From positions 806,001-870,000 of the forward strand of contig JAVKEJ010000053.1 in NCBI GenBank assembly GCA_040221475.1: a DNA stretch of 64,000 nucleotides. The letters run 5' to 3'. The stretch is from WLXB01 sp040221475. GTDB lineage: Bacteria; Pseudomonadota; Alphaproteobacteria; Rhodospirillales; Rhodospirillaceae. The notes below the pieces were generated by a model, which was given only the letters and a program-made list of their open reading frames with translations, did not search any database and was not told the DNA's origin. The position numbers and the translations under genes were made by a program. Of this stretch, positions 53,573-62,471 are shown in pieces. How positions within the stretch are numbered: position 1 is the stretch's first letter; each line of letters begins with the position of its first letter.

Positions 53573-54682
53573 ATGGCTGATCGCGTATACCCCGGCGGCA
53601 CGATAGGGATTCTTGGCGGCGGTCAGCTCGGGCGACTACTGGCCCTGGCTGCTGGGCGCATGGGCTATCACGCTCACATTTATTGCCCTGAGCCGCAGTG
53701 CCCGGCCTCATTTGTGGCCCGCCATCACACCTGCGCGGCTTATGATGACACTGCCGCTCTGGATGCCTTCGCGGCACAAGTAGACGTGGCAACGTTTGAG
53801 TTTGAGAATGTCCCGGCAGAAACCGCTTTGCGCCTGGCCGATAAAGGCATCGTGCGGCCCTCATGGAAGGCCCTGGAGATCGCGCAAGACCGGGCCAGGG
53901 AGAAAACCTTCTTCACTGATATCGGCGCCGCTACAGCTCCCTGGAAGCCGATCCACAGCCTGGCGGACCTGCAAGCCGCACTCAAGATCATCGATACCCC
54001 GGCGATTTTGAAAACCACCCGCCTGGGCTATGACGGCAAAGGCCAGGTGCGGATCAACGACAAAAGCGAAGCGGAAGCCGCTTGGGCGACCTTAACCGCA
54101 AATCAAACCGGTGTGCGCGGTCCCGAGCCGTTTGCCATCCTGGAAGGCTTTGTGAAGTTCACCAAAGAAATCTCGGTCATCGCAGCACGTGGCGTAGATG
54201 GTATCGTAGAGTGCTTTGAGCCGGTTGAGAACGTGCATAAAAACCACGTGTTGCACAGCACAACGGCCCCCGCACAGTTGTCCTCAGCGACCGTCAAGAC
54301 CGCCCTAAGCATCGCCGCGCGGGCAGCGGAAGCGCTGGATCTCGTCGGCATTGTGGCGGTTGAGATGTTCGTCACATCTTATGGCGGCGTGCTGGTCAAT
54401 GAGATGGCCCCGCGCCCGCACAACTCTGGGCACTGGACCTTAGATGCCTGCTCCACGGATCAATTCTCGCAGCTTCTTCGCGCGATCTGCGGCCTGCCTT
54501 TGGGCGACACCGAACGCCACTCAAACGCGGTGATGACGAACCTGTTGGGCGATGAGATTCTGGACCTGGATAAGTATTACGCTGACCCGGCGTATCAGGT
54601 TTATGTGTATGGAAAAACTGAGGCGCGCCCCGGCCGCAAGATGGGCCATGTCACGCGCCTCAGCAAAAAGAAGGCTGTTTAA
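53573..54682 (+). CDS. purK: 5-(carboxyamino)imidazole ribonucleotide synthase
   Basis: ATP-grasp enzyme of 369 residues making N5-CAIR from AIR, bicarbonate and ATP. GTIGILGGGQLGRLLALAAGRMG at the start, FEFENVPAE, ILKTTRLGYDGKGQ and VNEMAPRPHNSGHWT are present. Its stop is inside a 13-bp tandem repeat (TTTAAACAGGCGT at 54678-54690 and 54693-54705). It is visibly GC-richer than genes before 50 kb. Confidence 0.97.
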   Translation: MADRVYPGGTIGILGGGQLGRLLALAAGRMGYHAHIYCPEPQCPASFVARHHTCAAYDDTAALDAFAAQVDVATFEFENVPAETALRLADKGIVRPSWKALEIAQDRAREKTFFTDIGAATAPWKPIHSLADLQAALKIIDTPAILKTTRLGYDGKGQVRINDKSEAEAAWATLTANQTGVRGPEPFAILEGFVKFTKEISVIAARGVDGIVECFEPVENVHKNHVLHSTTAPAQLSSATVKTALSIAARAAEALDLVGIVAVEMFVTSYGGVLVNEMAPRPHNSGHWTLDACSTDQFSQLLRAICGLPLGDTERHSNAVMTNLLGDEILDLDKYYADPAYQVYVYGKTEARPGRKMGHVTRLSKKKAV

Positions 54683-54705
54683 ACAGGCGTCATTTAAACA
54701 GGCGT
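54678..54705. repeat. 13-bp tandem duplication at the purK stop
   Basis: Two copies of TTTAAACAGGCGT separated by CA. The first copy contains the purK stop codon and part of the palindrome CTGTTTAAACAG. Probably a slippage duplication; function not evident. Confidence 0.7.
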
Positions 54706-54727
54706 GGCCTAAAAAGTTGTCGCCGTT

Positions 54728-55252
54728 TTACTTATCGCCTGCAACCAACTCGAAGCCGAGCTGCTTGTAAATGAACGCGACATCGGCATTACCCCAGCGC
54801 TCAACGACCTTACCGTTTTCAAAACGATAGATATCAATGGCTGTGATTTCATAGGGCTGGCCGGTTGGCTCGATTCCTTCTATGGGCGTCGTAAAGCTGC
54901 TCTTGACGACTGTTCGCACGGTGACGAAGTCACCCGAGCACAGGATCAATTCATCTTCCAGGACACGCTCTGGATTGTTCTTCTTTGAGGCTTCCCACAT
55001 CTTCGCCATGCTTGAAGATGGCACTAAAGACCCTGGCCCGCCGGCATCGTTGTTGTGGGAGATAATCTGGTCGGCATAGAACTCGCTGACACGCGAGGTA
55101 TCGCGATCCATGAACAGCACTTTATGGATTTTGAGATAGGTGTTGAGATTTTCAGTTTGGCCATCGCAGTAAATCTGCACCTGGGCCTGCGCTGGAGCTA
55201 TTGCGGCAAATGCTGCAAAGACGGTGGCAATAACAGTGAAACAAAAACGCAT
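54728..55252 (-). CDS. Secreted SnoaL/NTF2-like protein
   Basis: 174 residues with a signal peptide ending near PAQAQ. The mature part looks like a SnoaL-type cone fold: YADQIISHNNDAGGPG near the start, then paired strands LILCSGDFVTVRTVVKSSF and ITAIDIYRFENGKVVERWGNADV. Such proteins are isomerases, ester cyclases or ligand binders. Convergent with purK. Substrate unknown. Confidence 0.75.
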   Translation of the reverse strand: MRFCFTVIATVFAAFAAIAPAQAQVQIYCDGQTENLNTYLKIHKVLFMDRDTSRVSEFYADQIISHNNDAGGPGSLVPSSSMAKMWEASKKNNPERVLEDELILCSGDFVTVRTVVKSSFTTPIEGIEPTGQPYEITAIDIYRFENGKVVERWGNADVAFIYKQLGFELVAGDK

Positions 55253-55612
55253 GATGGAGTGAACTCCCCTTTCTGTGGTGATGAAGCATCCTTCACTGCT
55301 GTCCGGCTCAACACAAGAGCGACTCCGACGAAATCATCACTGAATGGGGAGAGAACGACCTGGAATCAAGCCGCGAGATTTATTGGTGGTGGCCTTGCCC
55401 GTGGGACAAGATTTTCTGTTGGGGCTCTCCCCTTGGTTCGAGCCCATGCACGACTGGTTCCGCCCAAACGAGCCTATGCACGTATGATCGCGGGAACGAG
55501 CCCAGGGAGCCGCCTCGGACCGCCCCCGAGGAACGAGCCCATGCACGAAGATTGTGCGATTGAACACCTGGATTTAACTTGCAAATAACAATCTATCTTG
55601 TTATGCTTTGAT
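55253..55612. other. Non-coding stretch with short direct repeats
   Basis: 360 bp without a credible gene: frames here have poor codon use and no family likeness. It holds three copies of a 15-base unit CGAGCCCATGCACGA (55439, 55469 with two changes, 55534) and a partial copy near 55494, described in the repeat entry. The left part is the upstream region of the secreted NTF2-like gene. Confidence 0.6.
55439..55548. repeat. Short direct repeats, unit CGAGCCCATGCACGA
   Basis: Copies at 55439-55453, 55469-55483 (CGAGCCTATGCACGT) and 55534-55548, plus the truncated GAACGAGCCCA at about 55491-55501. Spacings are about 30 and 65 bp, irregular, so this is not a CRISPR array. GAACGAGCC precedes or begins two of the units. 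Could be a small dispersed genomic repeat or protein-binding cluster. Confidence 0.6.
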
Positions 55613-56074
55613 CTATTCCGTGAGCCCCAGCAAACGCCGCCGGGGTTTATCGCGGGTTTTGTAGATGTGACGGATCCAAGCCTGCATCGGCCAGGACAAC
55701 CAGCCCGCATCAAATACAACATCGTCGATCAACAGCGACCGGTCGGGTGCGAGTTCTTGAATGGTCATGGTGTGGAGATAGCTTTTCATCGCCCCACCGC
55801 GCTCTGAGGTTTTCAGCACGTGCCGCTGGTCATCCCGTTCCAGCACCTCAATCCACCACGGCATGGGCGGCATAAAGCCAAAGTGCGTGACCTGGACCTT
55901 GATGGATTGACCGGTTTCGAGGTTGCCCTCGGGAAACCCGTCATAAGACATCAGGCTGGCCATGGTTTCGGCCAAACATTTATAGGAAATGCAGCACGCC
56001 CAAAGTGTGTCTGCCCCAACATCGTAGGTATGCTGTGTCATGATGCGTCGCGGCACGTAACCCCCGGTATCCAT
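55613..56074 (-). CDS. SRPBCC-family (START-like) protein
   Basis: 153 residues. The frame has the hallmarks of the ligand-binding helix-grip fold: DVGADTLWACCISYKCLAETM near the start, GQSIKVQVTHFGFMPPMPWWIEVLERDDQRHVLKTSERGGAMKSYLHTMTIQEL as central strands and a long C-terminal helix. Such proteins bind lipids or polyketides or act as cyclases. An internal ATG at 56041 is an alternative start. It is divergent from the acyl-ligase gene. Confidence 0.7.
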   Translation of the reverse strand: MDTGGYVPRRIMTQHTYDVGADTLWACCISYKCLAETMASLMSYDGFPEGNLETGQSIKVQVTHFGFMPPMPWWIEVLERDDQRHVLKTSERGGAMKSYLHTMTIQELAPDRSLLIDDVVFDAGWLSWPMQAWIRHIYKTRDKPRRRLLGLTE

Positions 56075-56299
56075 TGCTTAATCATTCAGAACCAATGGCG
56101 TCTACTGCCCAGAGTTCTCAATATCGTTTTGACGCGATCTTGAAGTGCAGTTAAAACACTCTTTAAAATAGAACGTCAATAGAATTCCTAATTTATTCTA
56201 CCTATGATTGTTATTTCTATCTAGATGAACAGGACGCTGTATTTTAGAATGCCGCCGCCGCAAGCTGCATTCACCTCTGGTTGAAGATGGACTGTCCGC

Positions 56300-57910
56300 G
56301 TGCAACTCATTCCTCCTGACCTGGCTGACCGAACGGATGTAAGTGTCCGATGGCTCAGCGGTGCCAAGGTGACTGAGGTGACAGGGCAAGATCTTACCGC
56401 TGATGTTGAAACCCAAAAAACCCTGCTGGCAGAGATAGGCGTAACCGCGCGCAGCAAGGTCGGACTGCAGGGTGAAAACTCGTATCTGTGGATGGTGACG
56501 GACCTGGCCCTGGCCGAATTGAACGCCGTCTCTGTTGTGTTTCCGCCTGAATTTAACAACCGTAAAGTTGATGACCTGATCAAAGACTATGGCCTGGTTT
56601 TTTACGTGGCGTCTGACGCCGGACCAGAGGCTTTGACGCAACAGGTATCAGGGCGAAATGACGCTAGCGTGCTGGGACACCTAACCCCGGGCCAGCATAA
56701 AGCGCGCACTGTTGAAAATGATCCTTACCCCGTAACAGATGACGACCATTCCTTTGTGTTTTCATCGGGCACCAGCGGCGCCTTCAAAGGCATGGTGATT
56801 TCCAAATTGGGCGTGCAGGATCAACTCAAAACCTTTTGTGAGGCCATGGCCGTTTCCGCCTCGGATCACCTGTTATTGTTTATGCCCTTTTCCTCTTACC
56901 AGAACCGGTCGCTGTATTACGGGGCCTTGGCCTATGACGTCGAAATTGCTGTCGTGCCCGCGACACAATTGATGGACGGACTTAAGAAATTTCAGCCAAC
57001 GTTTTTGGTTGCCCCGCCAATTTTTTATGAAGCCGTTGAAAAAAGCATCCGCGCGGGGATAAAGGCCCAATCCGGTTTTGTCCGCGCTGTTTTGTCGGCG
57101 CTGACCCACACGGCAAATGCGTTGCGCCCCATCGCGGGAGGAACGCTTTCAAACGCCATTTTGAAACGCCTCTACGGTGCCGCTCATAATGTGTTTGGCG
57201 GACAGATGCGCGTGCTGGTCACCGGCATGGCAAAAATCGGCACCTCGACCTTGCGCTTTTATCAGTCGCTTGGCTTGCCTGTGTTGCAAGTGTACGGCCT
57301 GACGGAATGTGGTGTGGTCTGTGTCAACCGGCCCGGCGATAACAGCATCGGAACCGTGGGCAAACCCCTGCCGAACAACACGGTTTCTATTGCTGAGGAC
57401 GGTGAGATTTTTGTGCGCAAGCCTGCGCCACAGACCAGCCGCTTCTTCCATTTTGAAGCGACGACGGAAGACACGCGCTACGAAGATGGCGGCGTTTATA
57501 CGGGCGACCTTGGCCACCTGGCCAGTGATGGCACACTCACTTTGGTGGGCCGCAAGAAATCAACCATTGTCGGGCATACCGGCGTCAAAGTGCAGCCTGA
57601 ACCTCTTGAAAAAACGCTGGAAGAACACAGTCTGATCACAACAGCCGTGTTGGTCGGATTAGAGGGCGGCCGGACGCTGGGTGTGGTGCTGCAATCGCCC
57701 AAGATGCTGCAAGACCAGGACCGCCAAAGTTTAGAACAAACGGCAAAGAGCATTGTTGAGGCCGGCGCGGCTTCGTTCAAAAACCATCTCGTCTTTGCGC
57801 ACACTGCAGAAGATTTTACAACAGACAACGGCCTGCTGACGCGCAATCTAAAAATCAACAGAAGCGCGGTGCAGAAAACGTTTTTCCCTCAAAGCAACAT
57901 GGCGTCCTGA
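56300..57910 (+). CDS. AMP-binding acyl-adenylate ligase (stand-alone)
   Basis: 536 residues, GTG start. ANL-superfamily motifs: SSGTSGAFKG (155-164), VYGLTE (331-336), YTGDL (400-404), GRKKSTIVGHTGVKVQPEPLE (418-437) and the catalytic lysine K518 in NGLLTRNLKINR. The last motif is closer to long-chain acyl-CoA synthetases (FadD-like) than to amino-acid A domains. The stop overlaps the next start (ATGxxTGATG-type, 1 bp), so it probably loads an acyl or aryl acid onto the carrier domain encoded next. Substrate not readable. Confidence 0.85.
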   Translation: MQLIPPDLADRTDVSVRWLSGAKVTEVTGQDLTADVETQKTLLAEIGVTARSKVGLQGENSYLWMVTDLALAELNAVSVVFPPEFNNRKVDDLIKDYGLVFYVASDAGPEALTQQVSGRNDASVLGHLTPGQHKARTVENDPYPVTDDDHSFVFSSGTSGAFKGMVISKLGVQDQLKTFCEAMAVSASDHLLLFMPFSSYQNRSLYYGALAYDVEIAVVPATQLMDGLKKFQPTFLVAPPIFYEAVEKSIRAGIKAQSGFVRAVLSALTHTANALRPIAGGTLSNAILKRLYGAAHNVFGGQMRVLVTGMAKIGTSTLRFYQSLGLPVLQVYGLTECGVVCVNRPGDNSIGTVGKPLPNNTVSIAEDGEIFVRKPAPQTSRFFHFEATTEDTRYEDGGVYTGDLGHLASDGTLTLVGRKKSTIVGHTGVKVQPEPLEKTLEEHSLITTAVLVGLEGGRTLGVVLQSPKMLQDQDRQSLEQTAKSIVEAGAASFKNHLVFAHTAEDFTTDNGLLTRNLKINRSAVQKTFFPQSNMAS

Positions 57911-59493
57911 TGTTTAAATTTTTTCGCCGCAACGCCAAATCACACCCAGCCCCTGAGGCTGTGCGCGAGGTTTTTGAGCAGGTGCTAGACCTCAACGGAA
58001 TCGACGCCGATGCCAATTTTTTCGAGCTGGGCGGGGATTCCATGATGGCCACCATTGTCGCCACCAGCCTGGAAGAACGCGGACACACGATTCCGTCAAC
58101 AGCCGTGTTTGATCATCCGACGATTGCCTCGCTGGTCACCTTTATTCAGAGCGGGGGTGCGACTCCGTCTGCGAGAGACGCCCGCACCATCACGCTACAG
58201 CCCCGCACACCCACTGGCCCGACACGCTTGCGCGCCTCACTGTTGCAAGAACGGCTGTGGCCCTACGAGCGTAACCCAGACCCCAAACGCTTTCAGTTGC
58301 GCGGCGAAGGCGCGGCGCGGTTGTGTGGTCCGCTTGACATTGAGGCTCTGGACTACAGTCTGCGTGCGTTAGCCCAGCGCCATGAAGTTTTGCGTACGTC
58401 TTTTCTGGAAGATGACGGCTCTGTGTTTGTTGACATCCAACCGACAGCAAACATAACGCTTGAACACAAAGCAGCGGCCGGGGCGACGTTGGACGAACGT
58501 CGCGCGCAGGCCGCCCAACTGACGTCAGAGATTACGTCTCAAGTCTTTGACTTGAGTCACCCCCCGCCGATGCGCTGTGCGCTGATTAAGATTGATGACA
58601 ACGAGCATGTGCTGGCGGTGTCCACGCATCATATCATCAGCGACGGCTGGTCTATGGGGTTGCTGGTCAACGAACTGGCCACCACGTATAACGCCCGCGT
58701 TGCTGGTGAAACGCCCGCGTTGCCAGAGTTGGCCTACCAGTTTGCCGACTATGCCGCGTGGCACCGGGCATGGCTGGAGTCTGATGCCGGCCTAGCCTCC
58801 AAAGTGTTTTGGCGCGATTATCTCAAGGGGCTGCCGCCCGCGCTCGACATTCCTCTGCCCGCGGATCAGCCGCGACAAAGCGTTTTTAATTTCCCGGTCC
58901 GGCGGACGGTGGTTGAGATTCCGGCTGACATACAACAGGCGCTCAAATCCGTGGCAAAGACTCATCAGACATCCGTGCACGCGGTGTTTCTGGCGGTTGT
59001 CCTCTCGGCCCTCAAGAAACTCAGCGACGTGGATGATCTTCCGATCGGCATTATGCATGCCAATCGCGCAGCGGCGGGGACGCAAAACCTGATTGGTTTT
59101 TTTTCCACACTCGTGCTGTTGCGGTTTACGTACGCTCAGAAAACCCCAACGCTCACAGAGCTGATCAAACAGGTTCACGCGGCAACCCGCGCGGTTGACC
59201 CCCATGTGGGCGTGCCCATCGGGGCGCTGATGGACGATGGCATAGTGGATACCCTGCCGCGTATTTTTGTCGACTCGGTGCCGCGCCCGGCTCTGCCCGA
59301 GATGACGGATCTGACCGTCGAGGATTTTCCCTTCGAACATCCCCCGCTGTTTGCCGTGGCCGACATTGCGGTGTTTCTGTTTGAGCGCGGACCGTCATTG
59401 AGTTGCATTGTCGGCACCAACGCAGACATGTTCTCGGATGCGGCAGCGGCGCGCCTGAGCGCAGCTCTAACAGAAAATCTGCAGCGCCTCTAA
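57910..59493 (+). CDS. NRPS-type carrier-condensation didomain protein
   Basis: 527 residues. An N-terminal carrier domain (about 12-80) has the phosphopantetheine serine S44 in FELGGDSMMATIV. A condensation domain (about 105-525) has RHEVLRTSF (158-166) and STHHIISDGWSMG with the catalytic H241 and D245 of HHxxxDG. No adenylation or thioesterase domain is present. The condensation domain following its carrier suggests coupling of the carrier-bound acyl group to a free or other-carrier-bound acceptor. It is translationally coupled to the acyl ligase. Confidence 0.88.
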   Translation: MFKFFRRNAKSHPAPEAVREVFEQVLDLNGIDADANFFELGGDSMMATIVATSLEERGHTIPSTAVFDHPTIASLVTFIQSGGATPSARDARTITLQPRTPTGPTRLRASLLQERLWPYERNPDPKRFQLRGEGAARLCGPLDIEALDYSLRALAQRHEVLRTSFLEDDGSVFVDIQPTANITLEHKAAAGATLDERRAQAAQLTSEITSQVFDLSHPPPMRCALIKIDDNEHVLAVSTHHIISDGWSMGLLVNELATTYNARVAGETPALPELAYQFADYAAWHRAWLESDAGLASKVFWRDYLKGLPPALDIPLPADQPRQSVFNFPVRRTVVEIPADIQQALKSVAKTHQTSVHAVFLAVVLSALKKLSDVDDLPIGIMHANRAAAGTQNLIGFFSTLVLLRFTYAQKTPTLTELIKQVHAATRAVDPHVGVPIGALMDDGIVDTLPRIFVDSVPRPALPEMTDLTVEDFPFEHPPLFAVADIAVFLFERGPSLSCIVGTNADMFSDAAAARLSAALTENLQRL

Positions 59494-59598
59494 GCGGCCT
59501 GAGCGGCCCGCACACCTGTGCCGGATGCTTGCCCCGCCTGCTGTCTCCTGGTACCACCGAGAGCTTGGTTTTGAGGTCCACCGCTGAGGAGTTTTGTC

Positions 59599-60798
59599 AT
59601 GCCCGGTCCACTAGACGGCATTAAGGTTCTTGAACTCACGGCCGTGGTCTTAGGCCCTTGGGCGTGCCAGATGCTGGGCGACATGGGCGCCGACGTGATC
59701 AAAATTGAAGCCCCCTATGGTGACAGCAACAGAAGCTTAGGCGCGGTGCGCACGACCCCGGGCATGGCCGCGCTGTATCTGACCGTCAATCGCAACAAGC
59801 GCAGCCTGGTGCTGGATCTGAAAAAACCTGAAGCCCGTGCCGCACTGCTTGAATTGGTCAAAACAGCCGACGTGCTGGTGCACAACAATCGACCGCAGGT
59901 GATGGATAAACTGAAGCTGGACTACGACACCCTGAAAGACATCAATCCCAAGCTGATTTATTGCGGCTCCTATGGCTACGCTAAAGACGGTCCTTATGGA
60001 TCGAAAGGCGCGCTGGATGATTCCATTCAGGCGGCATCGGGCATCGCCATGCTGAACAAAATGGTTCTGGGCGAACCCCGTTATCTGCCAACGATTGTGT
60101 GTGACAAAACAACGGCCATGGCGGTGGTGCAAGCGGTGCTGGCGGCCTTGTTTCATCGCGAGCGCACAGGCCGGGGGCAATCTATTGAAGTGCCGATGTT
60201 TGAAACCATGGTGTCTTACGTGATGGCCGAACATTTATGGGGCACCTGCTTTGAGCCCCCCATGGGACCGCCCGGTTACGTGCGCCTGATGAGTGAAGAA
60301 CGTAAACCCTATCCCACCAAAGATGGCTACATCGCAATTTTGCCCTATCTGGATGCGCATTGGGACACCTTCTGCAAACTGGCGGGGCGCGAAGAGTTGT
60401 TGGACGATCCACGCTTTAAAACGCTGGCGGACCGGGTCGGCAATATTGATCAGACCTACCAGGAAACCGGCAAAACCATGCTGAGCAAAACCACAAAAGA
60501 GTGGATGGATATTTTCGGCGAAACCAGCGTGCCGACCATTGTGGTGAACAGCCTGGAAGATTTGATTGAAGACGAGCATTTAAAAGCGACGGGCTTCTGG
60601 AAAACCATTGAGCACCCAAGCGAAGGCACGCTGCGCACGCCGGCTTTCCCCATCACCTTCTCGGATTCCCCCGCAGATATTCGCCGTCATCAGCCAAGAC
60701 TGGGAGAACACACTCAGGAAATTCTGGCGGAAGCCGGGCTTGATCAGGCGACCATTGACGCCATGATTGCCAGCGGCGCGACCAAGACGGCAGACTAG
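59599..60798 (+). CDS. CaiB/BaiF family (class III) CoA-transferase
   Basis: 399 residues. Opening PLDGIKVLELTAVVLGPWACQMLGDMGADVIKIE is the family signature; the catalytic aspartate is D169 in TIVCDKTTAM, and RERTGRGQSIEVPMFETM follows. Transfers CoA between carboxylic acids via an aspartyl-anhydride. Same strand as the NRPS-like pair 105 bp upstream, so a role in activating or recycling an acid substrate there is possible but not shown. Confidence 0.9.
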   Translation: MPGPLDGIKVLELTAVVLGPWACQMLGDMGADVIKIEAPYGDSNRSLGAVRTTPGMAALYLTVNRNKRSLVLDLKKPEARAALLELVKTADVLVHNNRPQVMDKLKLDYDTLKDINPKLIYCGSYGYAKDGPYGSKGALDDSIQAASGIAMLNKMVLGEPRYLPTIVCDKTTAMAVVQAVLAALFHRERTGRGQSIEVPMFETMVSYVMAEHLWGTCFEPPMGPPGYVRLMSEERKPYPTKDGYIAILPYLDAHWDTFCKLAGREELLDDPRFKTLADRVGNIDQTYQETGKTMLSKTTKEWMDIFGETSVPTIVVNSLEDLIEDEHLKATGFWKTIEHPSEGTLRTPAFPITFSDSPADIRRHQPRLGEHTQEILAEAGLDQATIDAMIASGATKTAD

Positions 60799-60905
60799 GG
60801 GACGAACGCGGTAAACATCGCCCCCTTCTCTCTGCCCCTCAACTGCTCTACTATCAGTCCAGAGCTTACTTACACTCACCGCATACTGAATTTAGGGGAC
60901 GGACC

Positions 60906-61694
60906 ATGAAAAAATTACTCTGCAGCCTGCCAGCTTTGGCGCTTGCGCTTTCAACCTACGCCGCCAGCGCACAGCTGGCCGAGACCGTTGTCCATGGCAA
61001 AGACATTGTTGTGCCGGCCGCGCTCTCGAATGCGCTCAACAGTGATCGCCGACCCGCAGAAGAAAAAGCCCGCGATGCTAATCGCAAGCCCGGCAAGATC
61101 ATGACGTTCTTTGATGTCAAACCCGGCGATAAGACCGCCGAACTGTTAACCTTCGGCGGCTACTACGCTGGGGTATTGTCCGAGGCTGTTGGTGAAACCG
61201 GCGTTGTTTACGGACACAACAACGACTGGGTCATGAAACGCCAAGAGGATGGTACATCGCCGATCGCAAAACGTCTGGCCGGACAAGGGCCCAGCAACAT
61301 CATAGATTTGGTCAGCGAGCTGGAAAATCCGGGCCTGCCGAAAGGTGAAATGGACTCCGTGTTTATCGTTTTGATTTATCACGATGCCATGGGTGGATTT
61401 GGAACGGACACCGCCGCCATGAACAAGGCGGTGTATGACGCCCTTAAGCCGGGCGGTGTCTACGGTATTATTGACCACCATGCCGCACCGGGCATGGGCG
61501 CCCTGGACCTGACCAAAAACCACCGTGTCGAACGGCACCTGGTGATTGAAGAAATCATGAAAGCCGGGTTCGAGTTTGCCGCTGAGACCGATGTTCTGGA
61601 AAACCTGGATGATCCTTTAAACACCAGCGTGTTTGCCCCCAACCTGCGCGGCAACACCCATCGCTTTGTGTTGAAGTTCCGCAAGCCAGCTTAA
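60906..61694 (+). CDS. Exported SAM-methyltransferase-like protein
   Basis: 262 residues. A signal peptide ends near AASAQ. The mature part follows the class I methyltransferase layout of the COG4798-type predicted methyltransferases: FFDVKPGDKTAELLTFGGYYAGVLSEAVG, VYGHNN, VFIVLIYHDAM, LKPGGVYGIIDHHAA and a final THRFVLKFRKPA. The glycine motif is weak (LTFGGYY), and SAM is not expected in the periplasm, so it may be a binding protein rather than an enzyme. Paralogue of 62472-63263. Confidence 0.8.
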   Translation: MKKLLCSLPALALALSTYAASAQLAETVVHGKDIVVPAALSNALNSDRRPAEEKARDANRKPGKIMTFFDVKPGDKTAELLTFGGYYAGVLSEAVGETGVVYGHNNDWVMKRQEDGTSPIAKRLAGQGPSNIIDLVSELENPGLPKGEMDSVFIVLIYHDAMGGFGTDTAAMNKAVYDALKPGGVYGIIDHHAAPGMGALDLTKNHRVERHLVIEEIMKAGFEFAAETDVLENLDDPLNTSVFAPNLRGNTHRFVLKFRKPA

Positions 61695-61707
61695 CACAGT
61701 TCGGGCC

Positions 61708-62340
61708 TTACCGGGCCTGATGAGGAAAGTCTGCTGCGCCGTCTGCGATGGCGGCCAGCATGGCTTTCTCGGGCACCACACGCCCGAACGCTAAGGCGAA
61801 CAACTGCATTGCACGGTCATGAAAATCGGGCCGCAGATCACCGCAGGCTTCCGGCACAATGAAGGTGCGGTAATCCATCATGGCTAAATCGCGCACGGTG
61901 CTTTCCACGCACATGGATGTGGTAACGCCGCCGACGACGAGACCTGTAATACCCTTCTCTTCTAACAGCGCAGGCAACGGTGATTTGATCATCGCCGAAT
62001 AGCGCTGTTTTTCGATCACGATATCGTCGGGCTGCACGTTCAGTCCGGGCATGATGTCGCGGTCGGGCTTATCCGCACGCAACGCATTTTCTTCAGCTAG
62101 ATTCGGACGCAACTCTGAAGTGGTCAGCCCGCCATTCGCATAATCTGGGGCAAAGGCCATGGTGGTGAACATCACCGGCATCCCCGCCTGTCGCGCCGCA
62201 TCGGCAAGACGCTTCGCCGATTTCAGAACGGGTGTAAACCCGGACACGTCGATCCGTTGGCCCGTATGGCCGTCCGGGGAACAGAACCCGACTTGCAGAT
62301 CAATGAGCAAAAGCGCCGCTTTCTGAGCTTCAAATTTCAT
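61708..62340 (-). CDS. Isochorismatase-family cysteine hydrolase
   Basis: 210 residues from the ATG at 62340; GGGGGAG just upstream supports this over the frame's earlier start at 62355. The catalytic triad is visible: D14 in LLLIDLQ, K111 in DIVIEKQRYSA and C144 in GVTTSMCVEST. The family includes nicotinamidases, N-carbamoyl hydrolases and isochorismatases; the exact substrate is not readable. It lies between the two methyltransferase-like paralogues, on the opposite strand. Confidence 0.88.
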   Translation of the reverse strand: MKFEAQKAALLLIDLQVGFCSPDGHTGQRIDVSGFTPVLKSAKRLADAARQAGMPVMFTTMAFAPDYANGGLTTSELRPNLAEENALRADKPDRDIMPGLNVQPDDIVIEKQRYSAMIKSPLPALLEEKGITGLVVGGVTTSMCVESTVRDLAMMDYRTFIVPEACGDLRPDFHDRAMQLFALAFGRVVPEKAMLAAIADGAADFPHQAR

Positions 62341-62471
62341 TTCACTCCCCCACAAATGACAGCATTAAGCTGACTCTCATGCCGTATTCTAGGGGACTGA
62401 TTTGACGGGACAAGAGCGCCTTGTGTTGGCATGATAGCGGCAGGCTTAACCTGAATATTGAGGGGGTAATC

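Noticed and set aside
55439..55548. CRISPR-like array
   Set aside because: Only three units of 15 bases with unequal spacers and no cas genes in the window.
55055..55588. 177-codon plus-strand frame over the 55.4 kb repeats
   Set aside because: It overlaps the secreted NTF2-like gene on the opposite strand, and the rest runs through the direct repeats with no conserved-looking segment or ribosome binding site.
56300..57910. Amino-acid adenylation domain of a classical NRPS
   Set aside because: The C-terminal lysine motif NGLLTRNLKINR and the overall layout are closer to FadD-like acyl ligases, so it is listed as acyl-adenylate ligase instead.
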